Both the position numbers and the translations under genes were made by a program. From contig CAWJLA010000001.1 in assembly GCA_963843605.1 (NCBI GenBank), forward strand, positions 1,674,001-1,738,000: a stretch of 64,000 nt of DNA, written 5' to 3'. The notes beneath the pieces were generated by a model that was not told where the DNA came from, did not search any database, and was given only the letters and a program-made list of their open reading frames with translations. The stretch is from FEN-1297 sp963843605. Its GTDB lineage: Bacteria; Bacteroidota; Ignavibacteria; Ignavibacteriales; Ignavibacteriaceae. Below, in pieces: positions 25,254 to 34,829 of this stretch (positions are counted from its first letter, which is position 1; every line of letters begins with the position of its first letter).

Positions 25254-27785
25254 ATGTTCTCGGCAGTAAAAAAATATTTAATCCATATCGGATTTGTAAT
25301 AACGGTATTATTTATCGTAACTGAGTTTTTCGGATATTTCTCTCTCGGCACTATTACTAACAATTCTGATTTCCATTCTTTTTATCTTGGTAAAAACCTA
25401 ATATTAATCGGTTTGCTCGGCTCTTTAGTTATGGTATTCTTTCTTCTGGTCTTTTTGCAGATAAGTTTTTACAAACCGCTTTCCATGTTATCAAAAAGAT
25501 TCCGTGTAATGGTCGACAAAGATTTTTCCTCTATTTCCAGAGCACTAACGGAAATGGCTCATGGAAATCTGACTACCGGGATCAAACTTGAGGCAAATTC
25601 AATTACGAGTTCTGCCAACGGCAGAATAGGTGAAATGACGAGAGGGCTAAACCAAATAATAGAAAATCTGAAAGAAGCCAGTAAGGAATTTAATTCCGCC
25701 ACAGACAATCCCTGCCAAAGACTTTTATATGTGGGGGCTGACTCTTATTTGGAAGGCCGGGCCTGCGGCGATGCGATGGGTAAGGCGTTAAACGGAAGAG
25801 GAAAAGTCGGCATTATCGTAGAAAGTTTTGATATAATCGGACATGAACTGAGAAGAAAAGGATTTCTGAATATATTGAGGGAAAAATACCCTGCGATAAT
25901 GATTGTTGATACAAAAGAGACTAAACTTAATAACGAAACCAGCTATTTGGAAAGCAAGAATCTTTTATTAAAATATTCGGATTTAGCGGGTATATATGTA
26001 ACCTACGGCGGCGCCCCTACGGGAAAAGCAGTTAAAGAATTAAATAAATCAGGAAAAGTAAAAATAATTTGCCATGACCTCGGTAATGAAACTATGGAGT
26101 ATGTAAAAGAAGGTGTAATTACAGCTACCCTGGGGCAGGATGTTTACGCGCAGGGCCACGATCCCATCATACATTTATTTAATAATAAAGCTGACAAATG
26201 GGTTCCCCTGCAGCCGAGAATGCTTACAAATATGGATCTGGTTAACAAAGATAATTACACTCAGTTTTGGCATCCAGTCAAAGGTATTATTGAATCGGAA
26301 CAGGTTGCAGCAAGAAGGCCGAAGCCTTTGAAAAAATCCGAACGCCCGATCCGAATCGCAGTGCTTGGAAGAGAAGGCGATACATTTTGGCAGGATTTTA
26401 AAAAGGGTGTCGATGCCGCTACCAATGAACTTAAACAATATAATGCTACCGTAGATTGGATTATTCCAAAGGGATCGTACGAAAATGGCAAAATTAAGGT
26501 TACGGCCGATATTTACGGTCCGGCTCTTGAGATGTGTATAAAAAATAATTACGACGGAATCAGTACCGGAATTTTCGATAAAAACCTCGTTCCATTTATT
26601 AACCAAGCAGTAGAAAGAAAAATACCGGTAGCTTCATTCAACAGCGAACCAATGAGTCTGCGTGGTTTGTTCACAACATTTATTGAAAGAGCAAAAAAAC
26701 TTCTCGATTTAAGCCAGGGACTTTCCTCGGCTGCTCAGCAGTCGGCCGATACGTCAAATTATAATGCTGAAGCCGTTCAGCAGATGGTTAAAAGTCTTAC
26801 GGAAGAAGCAACTTCGGTTACCACGGCAAATACTAATATGACGCAAATTGCCGTTTCAATCGAACAGATTGCAAAAGACTCACATGATCAGAAAAAAGCA
26901 GCCGAAAGAGTAGCTGTCTCTGCTTCGGAAATATCAAAAGCAGTAGATTCTGCCAGCTCAAGTGCTAATACGGTTGTTAAAGCTTCAGGAGAAGCTATTG
27001 AAGTTGCCCAGAACGGAGCAAAAACCGTTATGAAAAACCTTGAACAAATGAAAACTATTGAAGAGACGGTTAATCAATTCGCATCTAAAATTGAGAGAAT
27101 GGCTAAGCAGTCGGAACAAATTGAAGAAATAATAGAAACAATTGAAGAAATTGCCGAACAGACAAATTTACTTGCCTTGAATGCGGCAATAGAAGCTGCC
27201 AGAGCCGGTGAACACGGAAGGGGTTTTGCCGTTGTAGCAGACGAAGTAAGAAATCTTGCGGAAAGATCTGCCGTTGCAACAAAACAAACTTCAAGCTTAA
27301 TTATAAAAGTGCAAAAGGATATGGCCGAAGCCGGCGAAGCAATAAAATTAATTGTCGATAAGGTTAAGGAGGGAACTAATATTGCCAATCAATCCGGTGA
27401 GGCAATTGATAAACTGTTTAATACTTCTCAAAATGTAAATCAACAGATAAATACGATGGCCGAAGCGAATAGCAGTGTTGCCAATATTATGTCGGGACTT
27501 TTGGAATCAATCGGTAAAATTACAAGCGTGATCGAACAAAATATGAGTGCTACCGAACAATTAAGTGCAAGTGTTCAGCATACCGTTGAAATGATCAATA
27601 ATGTTGCTGCGATCAGTGAGTTTAATGCCTCAACAATAAACGAGATATCCGAAAAAACGATAAAAGCTACAAAACAGGCTCAGGAAGTAGGAAATGTTGC
27701 AACCGGTTTGTCCACTATGGCAAATGAGCTGCAGGCAGCTACCGCTCAATTTAAGATAGATTCCGACGGTTTCAGGATGAATTGA
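25254..27785 (+). CDS. MCP-like signalling protein with internal, permuted sugar-binding-protein domain
   Basis: This 843-residue protein has two TM helices (about 8-30 and 47-70) separated by a very short loop, then a HAMP-like segment (about 73-135). Residues about 158-345 match the C-terminal part of RbsB/LacI-type binding proteins (YVGADSYLEGRACGDAM; GKVGIIVE; HELRRKGFLNIL; TATLGQDVYAQGHDPI). About 368-480 match the N-terminal part (IAVLGREGDTFWQDFKKGVDAA; NNYDGIST; IPVASFNSEP). The halves are therefore in circularly permuted order and, by topology, cytoplasmic. The rest is an MCP signalling domain with the canonical tip IAEQTNLLALNAAIEAARAGE near 630-650. No che genes are nearby and there is no C-terminal CheR tether. 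Confidence 0.85.
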   Translation: MFSAVKKYLIHIGFVITVLFIVTEFFGYFSLGTITNNSDFHSFYLGKNLILIGLLGSLVMVFFLLVFLQISFYKPLSMLSKRFRVMVDKDFSSISRALTEMAHGNLTTGIKLEANSITSSANGRIGEMTRGLNQIIENLKEASKEFNSATDNPCQRLLYVGADSYLEGRACGDAMGKALNGRGKVGIIVESFDIIGHELRRKGFLNILREKYPAIMIVDTKETKLNNETSYLESKNLLLKYSDLAGIYVTYGGAPTGKAVKELNKSGKVKIICHDLGNETMEYVKEGVITATLGQDVYAQGHDPIIHLFNNKADKWVPLQPRMLTNMDLVNKDNYTQFWHPVKGIIESEQVAARRPKPLKKSERPIRIAVLGREGDTFWQDFKKGVDAATNELKQYNATVDWIIPKGSYENGKIKVTADIYGPALEMCIKNNYDGISTGIFDKNLVPFINQAVERKIPVASFNSEPMSLRGLFTTFIERAKKLLDLSQGLSSAAQQSADTSNYNAEAVQQMVKSLTEEATSVTTANTNMTQIAVSIEQIAKDSHDQKKAAERVAVSASEISKAVDSASSSANTVVKASGEAIEVAQNGAKTVMKNLEQMKTIEETVNQFASKIERMAKQSEQIEEIIETIEEIAEQTNLLALNAAIEAARAGEHGRGFAVVADEVRNLAERSAVATKQTSSLIIKVQKDMAEAGEAIKLIVDKVKEGTNIANQSGEAIDKLFNTSQNVNQQINTMAEANSSVANIMSGLLESIGKITSVIEQNMSATEQLSASVQHTVEMINNVAAISEFNASTINEISEKTIKATKQAQEVGNVATGLSTMANELQAATAQFKIDSDGFRMN

Positions 27786-28197
27786 CTAAATATCTCTTTC
27801 AATACTAAACTATAAAAAGGAGGGACTTTTAGTCCACTTTGCCTTTGTTTAATATTCTTACGTAGAAAATACAAAGTTCGCTATTTACTGTTTCTTTGTA
27901 TTGAATAATACTTTTCCCTGATTTAAAAGAAACCCATCCTAATTTTCCAAAATTTTTTGTAGAAGTAATGAATAACAGAATTATTCCGGTTTTGAGGATA
28001 ATTTTATTAGAGAATTGCAATAATTAATTATTCGGGAAATTGAAATGATAGCCGGATTTTATAGTTGATAAAAAGATAGCATTTTCCCAACCTATTTTGC
28101 TTATTTGAAGTCGAATAATAAAGTATAATGATTTTTGTAACTGATTTGTCAATTTTATAGTCAAAAACTAACAAACAAAAAGTAAATTGAGGTAAAT
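27786..28197. other. Intergenic region, no gene supported
   Basis: This 412-bp A/T-rich gap lies between the MCP gene and the DUF2807 gene. Short minus-strand frames exist but have no recognisable content. A 9-bp inverted repeat (AATACAAAG at 27868-27876, CTTTGTATT at 27894-27902) could form a hairpin. The DUF2807 promoter should lie in the last 100 bp but no clear elements were seen. Confidence 0.5.
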
Positions 28198-28911
28198 ATG
28201 AAAAGGTCATTACCTATTATTTTAATATTAACTTTCCTTATCACAGTTATTCATGTAAGTCCGGTGTTCGGCGGTGATGATACCAGATCTTTCAATTATA
28301 AGAATTTTAATGCAATAGATATCGGATCAGGCATGCATATAACGGTCACTCAATCTGACACATACAGCATTGAAGCAAGCGGGGATAACGATGATCTTGA
28401 TGATCTCAAGTTAGAGCAGAAGGGAAATAAACTTAGGATCAATTTTAAAAGCAGTTCGTTCTTCGGTTTCAGCCATCATCATACAGTTAAATTCACTATA
28501 AAGATGCCGATGTTGACGGCAATTGCACTTAGCGGGGGAGCAAAGGGTAACATTAAAATGGATGCATCTTCTAAAGACTTTTCGGCCGAACTTAACGGCG
28601 GAGCATATCTTGAAGGGAATTTAAAATGCGGTAATATGTCCTTTGAATTATCGGGGGGAAGCAGGGTAAACTTAAACGGCAGCGGAAGTAAATTAAATAT
28701 TGACGGCTCGGGCGGCAGCAAATGCAGCCTGAAAGACTTCGCGGTTACCGATGCAAACATTGATTTATCAGGCGGCAGTCATGCAGCTATAAATATGAAC
28801 GGTAAGCTTGATGCCGATCTGAGCGGCGGCTCGCACATTTATTACACAGGGAAAGTTGAATTGGGTTCTACGGATTTCAGCGGCGGCAGCGGTATTTCTA
28901 AGGGAGAATAG
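28198..28911 (+). CDS. DUF2807 (GIN-domain) secreted beta-helix protein
   Basis: This 237-residue protein has a signal peptide (about 1-27). The DUF2807 pattern follows: FNAIDIGSGMHITVTQSDTYSIEASGDND, then SGG-rich turns repeated about every 20 residues (LSGGAKGN, LNGGAYLEG, ELSGGSRVN, DGSGGSKC, DLSGGSHAA, DLSGGSHIYY, DFSGGSG). Such proteins fold as right-handed beta-helices or stacked strands, are exported and are common in Bacteroidota; a role in adhesion or envelope sensing has been suggested but not shown. A rho-independent terminator follows about 60 bp later. Confidence 0.9.
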   Translation: MKRSLPIILILTFLITVIHVSPVFGGDDTRSFNYKNFNAIDIGSGMHITVTQSDTYSIEASGDNDDLDDLKLEQKGNKLRINFKSSSFFGFSHHHTVKFTIKMPMLTAIALSGGAKGNIKMDASSKDFSAELNGGAYLEGNLKCGNMSFELSGGSRVNLNGSGSKLNIDGSGGSKCSLKDFAVTDANIDLSGGSHAAINMNGKLDADLSGGSHIYYTGKVELGSTDFSGGSGISKGE

Positions 28912-28971
28912 CAGATTTAGGTTAAATTTCTGATTAAGTGCGGTTTAAGAAGATACGATGTCAATGTGATG

Positions 28972-29013
28972 AAAAGCTGTCCGTAATAACAATTATCCGG
29001 ACAGCTTTTTTTA
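28972..29013 (+). terminator. Rho-independent terminator
   Basis: AAAAGCTGTCCG and CGGACAGCTTTT form a perfect 12-bp stem with a 14-base loop followed by TTTTATATTTTT. It lies between the plus-strand DUF2807 gene and the minus-strand GNAT gene and may serve both directions, since A-runs flank the other side. Confidence 0.9.
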
Positions 29014-29024
29014 TATTTTTATAT

Positions 29025-29755
29025 TCATTTTAGTTTAAGCCATGTTACTCTTCTGTCTTCGATAAATCCCAACTGTCTAACTAATTTTACTGCGGGTAAA
29101 TTATTTTCTTCAATCTGCGCAAAAGGAATTTTTTTATCTTGCAAGCATTTTTCAATTAAAGAAATTAGGATTGCCCTTCCGTATCCTTTTTTCCTTTGTT
29201 CATCCATAACTTGAAGAGAACCGAGTGCGCCGTCGTCATGTGTTAGTCCCCATGCAACTAATTTTCCGCTCTCCCTTATACACGCACTGTAAGATTTTTC
29301 AATCCTTTCCTTTAAATAATCTACAGAAAGAAATTCTTTATATTTTGAATGTTCGAAGATAAAACCCGGATCTTCGGAGTTTAATTTCAAGATGTTTAAG
29401 TTATCACTTTCTGATATACTATCGGAAGGATAGTAATATCTCATTGTTGTTAATTTCCAATCAATCCTTTTCTCTTTCGTAATAATGGGTAGCATCCGGT
29501 CTTCTACCGATGAAAATATTTAAAGCTATCATCAAACAATTCTATAATGCCGCAAAGATCTTTTAGTTCATTTATACCGAGATATATCCATTCGTGGTCG
29601 CTTATCCCCCGGATACATAATGATTCACCGGATTTTATTGCTCCTGTAATTTTGTTGTTTTCAACAAAACCGATTATACTCAGGTTTTTTACCGGGTCTT
29701 TCTTTAGCAAAATAAGAAATTCATTAAGTCGTTCAATATTAATATTGTGATCCAT
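29025..29755 (-). pseudogene. GNAT acetyltransferase, single frameshift
   Basis: Two adjacent minus-strand frames (29755-29504 and 29495-29025) make one GNAT protein of about 243 residues. The first covers the N-terminal half (NLSIIGFVENNKITGAI). The second covers the catalytic half, with LVAWGLTHDDGALGSLQVMDEQRKKGYGRAILISLIEKC (acetyl-CoA site Q/R-x-x-G-x-G/A) and NLPAVKLVRQLGF. At the junction near 29515, FKYF should run into SSVEDRMLPIITK; adding one T to the TTTT run restores the frame. This is either a recent one-base loss or an error. The overall layout is like GLYAT/FR47-type acyltransferases; the substrate is unknown. Confidence 0.75.
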
Positions 29756-29884
29756 AATGTTGAATAAAAATATTTATTGAAAGTAAACATCCTGCTTTTT
29801 ATTTTGTCTTCAATCGAATTTCTAAAAATATTTGCGGAGCTTTCTTTAAAATAATATAATTTATAATTATTAACGGGGTATAAA

Positions 29885-30526
29885 ATGAAGCTGGGTATAA
29901 TAGGATCAGGTACGGTAGGTCAGCAACTCGGGCTGGGCTTTATCCGGCTCGGTAATGATGTGAAGATAGGAACGCGTGACACTGCAAAATTAAACGATTG
30001 GATTAAACAAGCGGGAACTAAATCATCGGCAGGTTCCTTTGAAGATGCTGCAAAGTTCGGTGAATTGGTAATACTTGCTACTAATTGGGAAGGTACGTTT
30101 AATGCCGTCAATTTGGCAGGAAAAGAGAACTTATCCGGTAAAATTATTATAGATGTTACCAATCCGCTGGATTTTTCGCAGGGACCGCCTCCTAAAATCG
30201 CAGTATCTCCAGGCAATTCGGGCGGAGAGCAAATTCAAAAAATGCTGCCGGATTCAAAAGTTGTTAAAGCATTTAATACTGTGAGCGCTTACATAATGAT
30301 AAGTCCCAAGCGCGAAAGCGGAGAGCCGGATATGTTTATTGCCGGAAATGACGAGCATGCCAAAAAAGTAGTCACCACCTTGGCCGAAAATCTCGGATGG
30401 AATAGCGTGATTGATATGGGTGATATTTCACAGTCGTACTGGCTTGAAGCTCTTGCAATGGTTTGGATAAATTACGGTTTTAAAGATAGCAATTGGGCCC
30501 ACGCATTTAAGCTGCTTAAAAAATAA
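29885..30526 (+). CDS. NADP-dependent oxidoreductase, F420-reductase-like family
   Basis: This 213-residue protein begins with a Rossmann nucleotide-binding motif (KLGIIGSGTVGQQLGLGF), followed by GNDVKIGTRD, where the basic residue favours NADP. ATNWEGTFNAV and DVTNPLDFSQGPPPK come next, then the conserved KVVKAFNTV segment. This matches the coenzyme-F420-dependent NADP reductase family, whose bacterial members often lack F420 and are called dinucleotide-binding proteins. Without F420 biosynthesis genes in view, the true cofactor partner is unknown. It is a single gene. Confidence 0.85.
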   Translation: MKLGIIGSGTVGQQLGLGFIRLGNDVKIGTRDTAKLNDWIKQAGTKSSAGSFEDAAKFGELVILATNWEGTFNAVNLAGKENLSGKIIIDVTNPLDFSQGPPPKIAVSPGNSGGEQIQKMLPDSKVVKAFNTVSAYIMISPKRESGEPDMFIAGNDEHAKKVVTTLAENLGWNSVIDMGDISQSYWLEALAMVWINYGFKDSNWAHAFKLLKK

Positions 30527-30724
30527 ATTTATATACTGACCGGATATCTTTTATCCCGGAATATCTGCATTAATAACTTCCAAAAGAAGACAAGCAATTC
30601 TGAGCGCTTGCAATAATTTAAATATTGTCCCTCAATAAATAATTCTACATTTTTCATAGACGTTTTTCTATTTAAAGTATTCCTAAAACTTAAACTTTTA
30701 ATATTTTTTAACAGAGGAGAAAGT

Positions 30725-32278
30725 ATGCCGGAAGAATCCGCAAAAAAATATTTCTATACCGGAACGCGAATAATTCTCTTATTTGCTTTAATAGATCTTC
30801 TTCTTCACTTGTATTCAAATGCTTTTGCAAATTACGGAATATTTCGTGACGAATATTATTACATTGCCTGCAGCAAAAGGCTGGCTGCCGGGTATGTTGA
30901 TCAGCCGCCGTTTTCAATATATATACTTGCTATATGGCGGTTTTTTTTCGGCGAATCATTATTTGCAATCAGATTTATTCCTGCAGTCATTTCCGCAATC
31001 ACTGTTTATGTTACCGGATTGATTGTCCGAAAGATGAATGGCGGTAATACAGCAGTTGCAATAGCTTGTCTTGCTTTGGTTGCGGCGCCGGTCTTTCTCG
31101 GGGTTAATCTGATTTATTCCATGAATACTTTCGATTGGCTTCTTTCCGCTTTAACGGCATTGCTTCTGATTAAAATAATTAATGAAAAAAGAAATACTCT
31201 TTGGATTTGGCTCGGGATAGTATTCGGCATAGGATTACTGAATAAAGTAGGATTCCTTTGGCTGGGTTTCGGTACGGCTGCGGGTCTGGTTCTTACGAGG
31301 GAACGAATATACTTAAAAACCATATGGCCGTATATTGCAGGTGCAATTGCGCTGATAATTTTTAGTCCGTTTATTTTCTGGAATATGACCCACAATTGGG
31401 CGCATCTTGAATTTATTAGAAATGCTACCTCCGAAAAATATTCATCGCTTAACGCCTTAACTTTTATATCAGGATTTATTTTAACTCTAAATCCGCTTAA
31501 TATTTTTATCTGGCTTGCTGGTTTATATTATTTTATTTTTAATAATGAAGGAAAAAAATATCGATTAATCGGAATTATCTTCATTGTTTCTTTCCTTGTA
31601 CTTATTATTAATGGCCATAGCAAATCAGAATACCTTGATCCTGAAGTTCCTATGCTCTTTGCCGGCGGCGGTATAATATGGGAAAAATGGCTAAAGAATA
31701 AGGCTCTTACCTGGGTGAAATTTGCACTTCCCGTTGTAATAGCAATTACCGGGATCTTATTTATTCCGCTGGCTCTTCCTGTTTTACCGGTAAATGCATA
31801 TATAAGTTATTCTGAAAAATTGGGAATCAAACCGTCTTCAAGCGAGAATAAGAAATTATCCGAGCTTCCTCAGTTTTATGCCGATATGTTCGGATGGAAG
31901 AATATGGCTGCAACTGTTTCACGGGTTTACGATTCGCTTTCACCGGCAGAAAAGACAAAAGCGGTTGTTTTCGCAATGAATTACGGCGAAGCCGGTTCAT
32001 TGGAATATTATAAGAAAGATTATCCGCTGCCCGAAGTAATTTCAGGACATAATAACTACTGGCTGTGGGGATACAATCACTCTATAAAGGATCCCATAAT
32101 AATAATTCTTGGTGGCAGACTTGAGGATCATTTAAAAACATGCGACTCGGTAAGAACTGCTGCGGTAATTCAAAGTAAATACGCGATGCCATATGAAACA
32201 AATTTGCCTGTATTTATTTGTAAAGGAATGAAATACCCGATTAGTGAAATATGGTCAAGAGTTAAAAATTTCGAATAA
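30725..32278 (+). CDS. GT39/ArnT-like membrane glycosyltransferase
   Basis: This 517-residue protein has about 11-12 TM segments. The first periplasmic loop holds the catalytic acidic pair in FRDEYYYIACSKRLAAGYVDQPPF (about 40-62), the signature of the PMT_2/ArnT GT-C superfamily. The C-terminal periplasmic domain (about 365-517) includes AVVFAMNYGEAGSLEYY. It would transfer a sugar from a polyprenyl-phosphate donor to a periplasmic acceptor (lipid or protein). A strong AGAGGAGAA Shine-Dalgarno precedes the ATG. It is a single gene; the acceptor is unknown. Confidence 0.9.
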   Translation: MPEESAKKYFYTGTRIILLFALIDLLLHLYSNAFANYGIFRDEYYYIACSKRLAAGYVDQPPFSIYILAIWRFFFGESLFAIRFIPAVISAITVYVTGLIVRKMNGGNTAVAIACLALVAAPVFLGVNLIYSMNTFDWLLSALTALLLIKIINEKRNTLWIWLGIVFGIGLLNKVGFLWLGFGTAAGLVLTRERIYLKTIWPYIAGAIALIIFSPFIFWNMTHNWAHLEFIRNATSEKYSSLNALTFISGFILTLNPLNIFIWLAGLYYFIFNNEGKKYRLIGIIFIVSFLVLIINGHSKSEYLDPEVPMLFAGGGIIWEKWLKNKALTWVKFALPVVIAITGILFIPLALPVLPVNAYISYSEKLGIKPSSSENKKLSELPQFYADMFGWKNMAATVSRVYDSLSPAEKTKAVVFAMNYGEAGSLEYYKKDYPLPEVISGHNNYWLWGYNHSIKDPIIIILGGRLEDHLKTCDSVRTAAVIQSKYAMPYETNLPVFICKGMKYPISEIWSRVKNFE

Positions 32279-32381
32279 CATGTTGAGTTAAAACATATGA
32301 GTGAGTCGAGAAATTGATATTGCCGACTTTTATAATTAGTTTCTGTAAAAAATTATTGAATAACAATTCCGGATTATTTTT

Positions 32382-32927
32382 TTGGAAGACAACTTGAAAT
32401 TATCAACCGCAACATTCGGCTCAGGATGTTTCTGGTGCACAGAAGCTGTTTTTAATAGAATAAAAGGAGTAAAAGAAGTTATCTCCGGCTATTCGGGCGG
32501 CACGGTACCGGAGCCCACGTATGAGGCAGTATGTACCGGATTAACCGAGCATGCTGAGGTTTGTCAGATTATATACAATCCAGCTGAAATCTCCTTCGAT
32601 GAATTACTTAAAGTATTTTGGAGAACGCATGATCCAACAACTTTAAACAGGCAGGGAAACGATGTAGGAACTCAATACCGCTCGGTAATATTTTACCATG
32701 ATGATGAACAAAAAGAAAAAGCGGAACGCTACAAAGAAGACCTGAATAAATCCGGTGCATGGAAGGATAAAATTATAACCGAAATATCTCCTTTCAAAAA
32801 ATTCTACAAGGCCGAAGAATATCATCAGAATTATTTTGAAAAAAATCCCAACCAGGGATATTGTGCTTTTATAATAGCACCCAAAGTAGACAAATTCGAA
32901 AAAGTTTTTGAAAATTTGCTCAAGTGA
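32382..32927 (+). CDS. msrA: Peptide-methionine (S)-S-oxide reductase MsrA
   Basis: This 181-residue protein has the MsrA catalytic motif GSGCFWCTEAVF (Cys about 18) and the family blocks GVKEVISGYSGG, PTYEAVCTGLTEHAEV, FWRTHDPTTLNRQGNDVGTQYRS and FKKFYKAEEYHQNYFEKNP. It reduces methionine-S-sulfoxide in proteins. No ATG is available: translation must begin at TTG (MEDNLKLSTATFG). No MsrB domain or neighbour is present. Confidence 0.97.
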   Translation: MEDNLKLSTATFGSGCFWCTEAVFNRIKGVKEVISGYSGGTVPEPTYEAVCTGLTEHAEVCQIIYNPAEISFDELLKVFWRTHDPTTLNRQGNDVGTQYRSVIFYHDDEQKEKAERYKEDLNKSGAWKDKIITEISPFKKFYKAEEYHQNYFEKNPNQGYCAFIIAPKVDKFEKVFENLLK

Positions 32928-33092
32928 TTTGCTAAGATATTAAATAGAAGCTTCTTTAAGACCAACTTTCCCGTCCGTTCAACATCGGAAATTAACCCTT
33001 CATGTAATATGGCGGATTTATAGCCAACCATTGTATGCCTCTGACGTCCTAACCTGTGAATTCAATTTATTTTAATGTTTCGGGAGGTTAAA

Positions 33093-34121
33093 ATGAAGCC
33101 TAATGTTACTGCCTGGCAAAATAAAATTCCGTCCGCCATATATCCTTCGTTAGTTATAAATACACTTTTTTTTATTGCTGTAATGTTAATCTCAATAACT
33201 TCGGCAGGTTGCGGCACTTTCGGAAGCGGTGAACTTGGTTCAGCTTCTGCATATGACGATTCTGTAAAAATGGGTGAGAAAATATTCATTTTCCATGAAG
33301 AGAAAGACGGAGTAGATAATTTATGGAAAGCAGTTTTTAAAGATAACAAGCTCATATCCCTTTACCGTAACGGTACTAAAATTCCGGATGATCAGCTGGA
33401 TAAATACAACGGTATCGTCTATACAAATATTGATCTGATCGGTGATGACGGAGGAGAGCAATTTTTACCGAATGATTTTTCTCACGGCCGTCATAAATAT
33501 TTCGACGAGGAAAAATTCAACAAACAAATGAAAATGCTGGGAAAGAAGCTGGAAAAATTAAAATTCGATTCGGACTCGTCTTGGTTCGATAATAGAAAAT
33601 TTGAAGAAGAAATGAGGATACTCGGCGATAAATTAAGTCACATACGGATAAATGTAAATATTGATTCGGGCAAATTCGGCTGTAATATGATGGGATTATT
33701 GAAAGATCATGATTTTTTTGACAGCAAAAAATTTAAACACGAAATGAAAAGACTTTCCGAGGACTTAAAAAACAACACGGTGGCTATGAAGGATTTCAAA
33801 TTCAACATGCCCGACTTCGAAAATAACATGAAAAAGCTGAACGAGAAAATGAAAGACCTTAAAATAGATATGCACGGACTTAAAAGTAAGATGAGGAAGT
33901 TAAATTTATTTCTTAAGGATCTAAGAGTTCAGCTTAAACAAGACGGCTATGTATCGGACGAGGAGGAAGATTTTAATTTTACATTAAACGGGCATGAAAT
34001 GATTTTAAACGGAAAGAAAATGTCCGAAAATGAATATCATAAATATAAGGAATTGTATAAGAAAAATTTCGGGAAAGATATAACCGATGATGATCCGTTC
34101 GTAATTAAAAGTAATTATTAA
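33093..34121 (+). CDS. Unrecognised lipoprotein with repeated amphipathic helices
   Basis: The protein has about 342 residues from the ATG at 33093, which has a GGGAGG Shine-Dalgarno 6 bases upstream (an ATG at 33075 lacks one). The leader ends SAGC, a good lipobox. Residues about 135-285 consist of repeated units of the form F-x-x-x-M-x-x-L-x-x-K-L/M-x-x-L (MKMLGKKLEKLKF, MRILGDKLSHIRI, MKRLSEDLKNN, MKKLNEKMKDLKI, MRKLNLFLKDLRV), suggesting long coiled or stacked helices. The tail (LNGKKMSENEYHKYKELYKKNFG) resembles segments of periplasmic parts of M56/BlaR-like proteins, which is only a resemblance. It abuts, tail to tail with no gap, a two-component system. Function unknown. Confidence 0.8.
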   Translation: MKPNVTAWQNKIPSAIYPSLVINTLFFIAVMLISITSAGCGTFGSGELGSASAYDDSVKMGEKIFIFHEEKDGVDNLWKAVFKDNKLISLYRNGTKIPDDQLDKYNGIVYTNIDLIGDDGGEQFLPNDFSHGRHKYFDEEKFNKQMKMLGKKLEKLKFDSDSSWFDNRKFEEEMRILGDKLSHIRINVNIDSGKFGCNMMGLLKDHDFFDSKKFKHEMKRLSEDLKNNTVAMKDFKFNMPDFENNMKKLNEKMKDLKIDMHGLKSKMRKLNLFLKDLRVQLKQDGYVSDEEEDFNFTLNGHEMILNGKKMSENEYHKYKELYKKNFGKDITDDDPFVIKSNY

Positions 34122-34829
34122 TTATTCCGAAAACATATATCCGGCCCCGCGTATGCTTATAATATGTTCCGGATTGGATGGATCGTCCTCGAAATATTTT
34201 CTTAGTCTTACTATAAAATTATCGACGGTTCTGGTTTCTATCTCGGGATTCAGATGCCAGACCTTTTCAAGAAGTTCTTTTCTTGATACGACTTTTTCTT
34301 TATTGTCGATTAAATATTTTAAGACCATTGCTTCGTATGCCGTAAGCTGAAAGCCGGTTTTCCCCTTACGGCATTTGAAATTTTCAAAATTAATTACGTA
34401 GCTCCCGAATTTAAAAACCGGTTCGGCCGCGGCTACGGTGCTGTACCAATTTTTTCTTTTCAGCATTCCCTTGATCCGCAGCAGAAGTTCCTGTAAATGA
34501 AAAGGTTTGGTCATATAATCATCAGCGCCGAGTTCAAGTCCTTTTACTTTATCTTCGGCCTTTGTTCTTGCAGTTAACATTAATATAGGCATTTGCGGAA
34601 AAATTGTGCGCACCTTTTCGGCAATTTCGAAACCGTTGTAATACGGGAGCATAATATCAAGAAGAATCAAGTCGTATTTGCTGGTTTCAAAAAACTCCAG
34701 GGCCTGTTTTCCGTCCTTTGCCCAATCTACATCGTAGCCTTCTTCGGTAAGATTATATTCAAGGCCGATAGCTAGAGTTTCTTCGTCCTCAACAAGAAGT
34801 ATTTTTTGTTTACTGTTTATCGAATTCAT
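34122..34829 (-). CDS. OmpR/PhoB-family response regulator
   Basis: The protein has about 235 residues from the ATG at 34829, preceded by AAGGAG. The receiver domain (about 7-120) has ILLVEDEE (acidic pocket), the phosphoacceptor Asp in LILLDIMLPYYNG, the T/A switch LTAR and the Lys in MTKPF. The C-terminal winged-helix DNA-binding domain (about 140-235) has LTAYEAMVLKYLIDN, SRKELLEKVW and TVDNFIVRLRKYFEDDP, with the final RGAGYMF. Its start overlaps the 3' end of the kinase gene by 20 bp, so the pair is translationally coupled. Confidence 0.95.
   Translation of the reverse strand: MNSINSKQKILLVEDEETLAIGLEYNLTEEGYDVDWAKDGKQALEFFETSKYDLILLDIMLPYYNGFEIAEKVRTIFPQMPILMLTARTKAEDKVKGLELGADDYMTKPFHLQELLLRIKGMLKRKNWYSTVAAAEPVFKFGSYVINFENFKCRKGKTGFQLTAYEAMVLKYLIDNKEKVVSRKELLEKVWHLNPEIETRTVDNFIVRLRKYFEDDPSNPEHIISIRGAGYMFSE

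Noticed and set aside
27829..28210. Two short minus-strand ORFs (63 and 60 codons) upstream of the DUF2807 gene
   Set aside because: They are A/T-rich, have no motif, and one runs into the start of the real gene on the other strand; they are probably chance frames.
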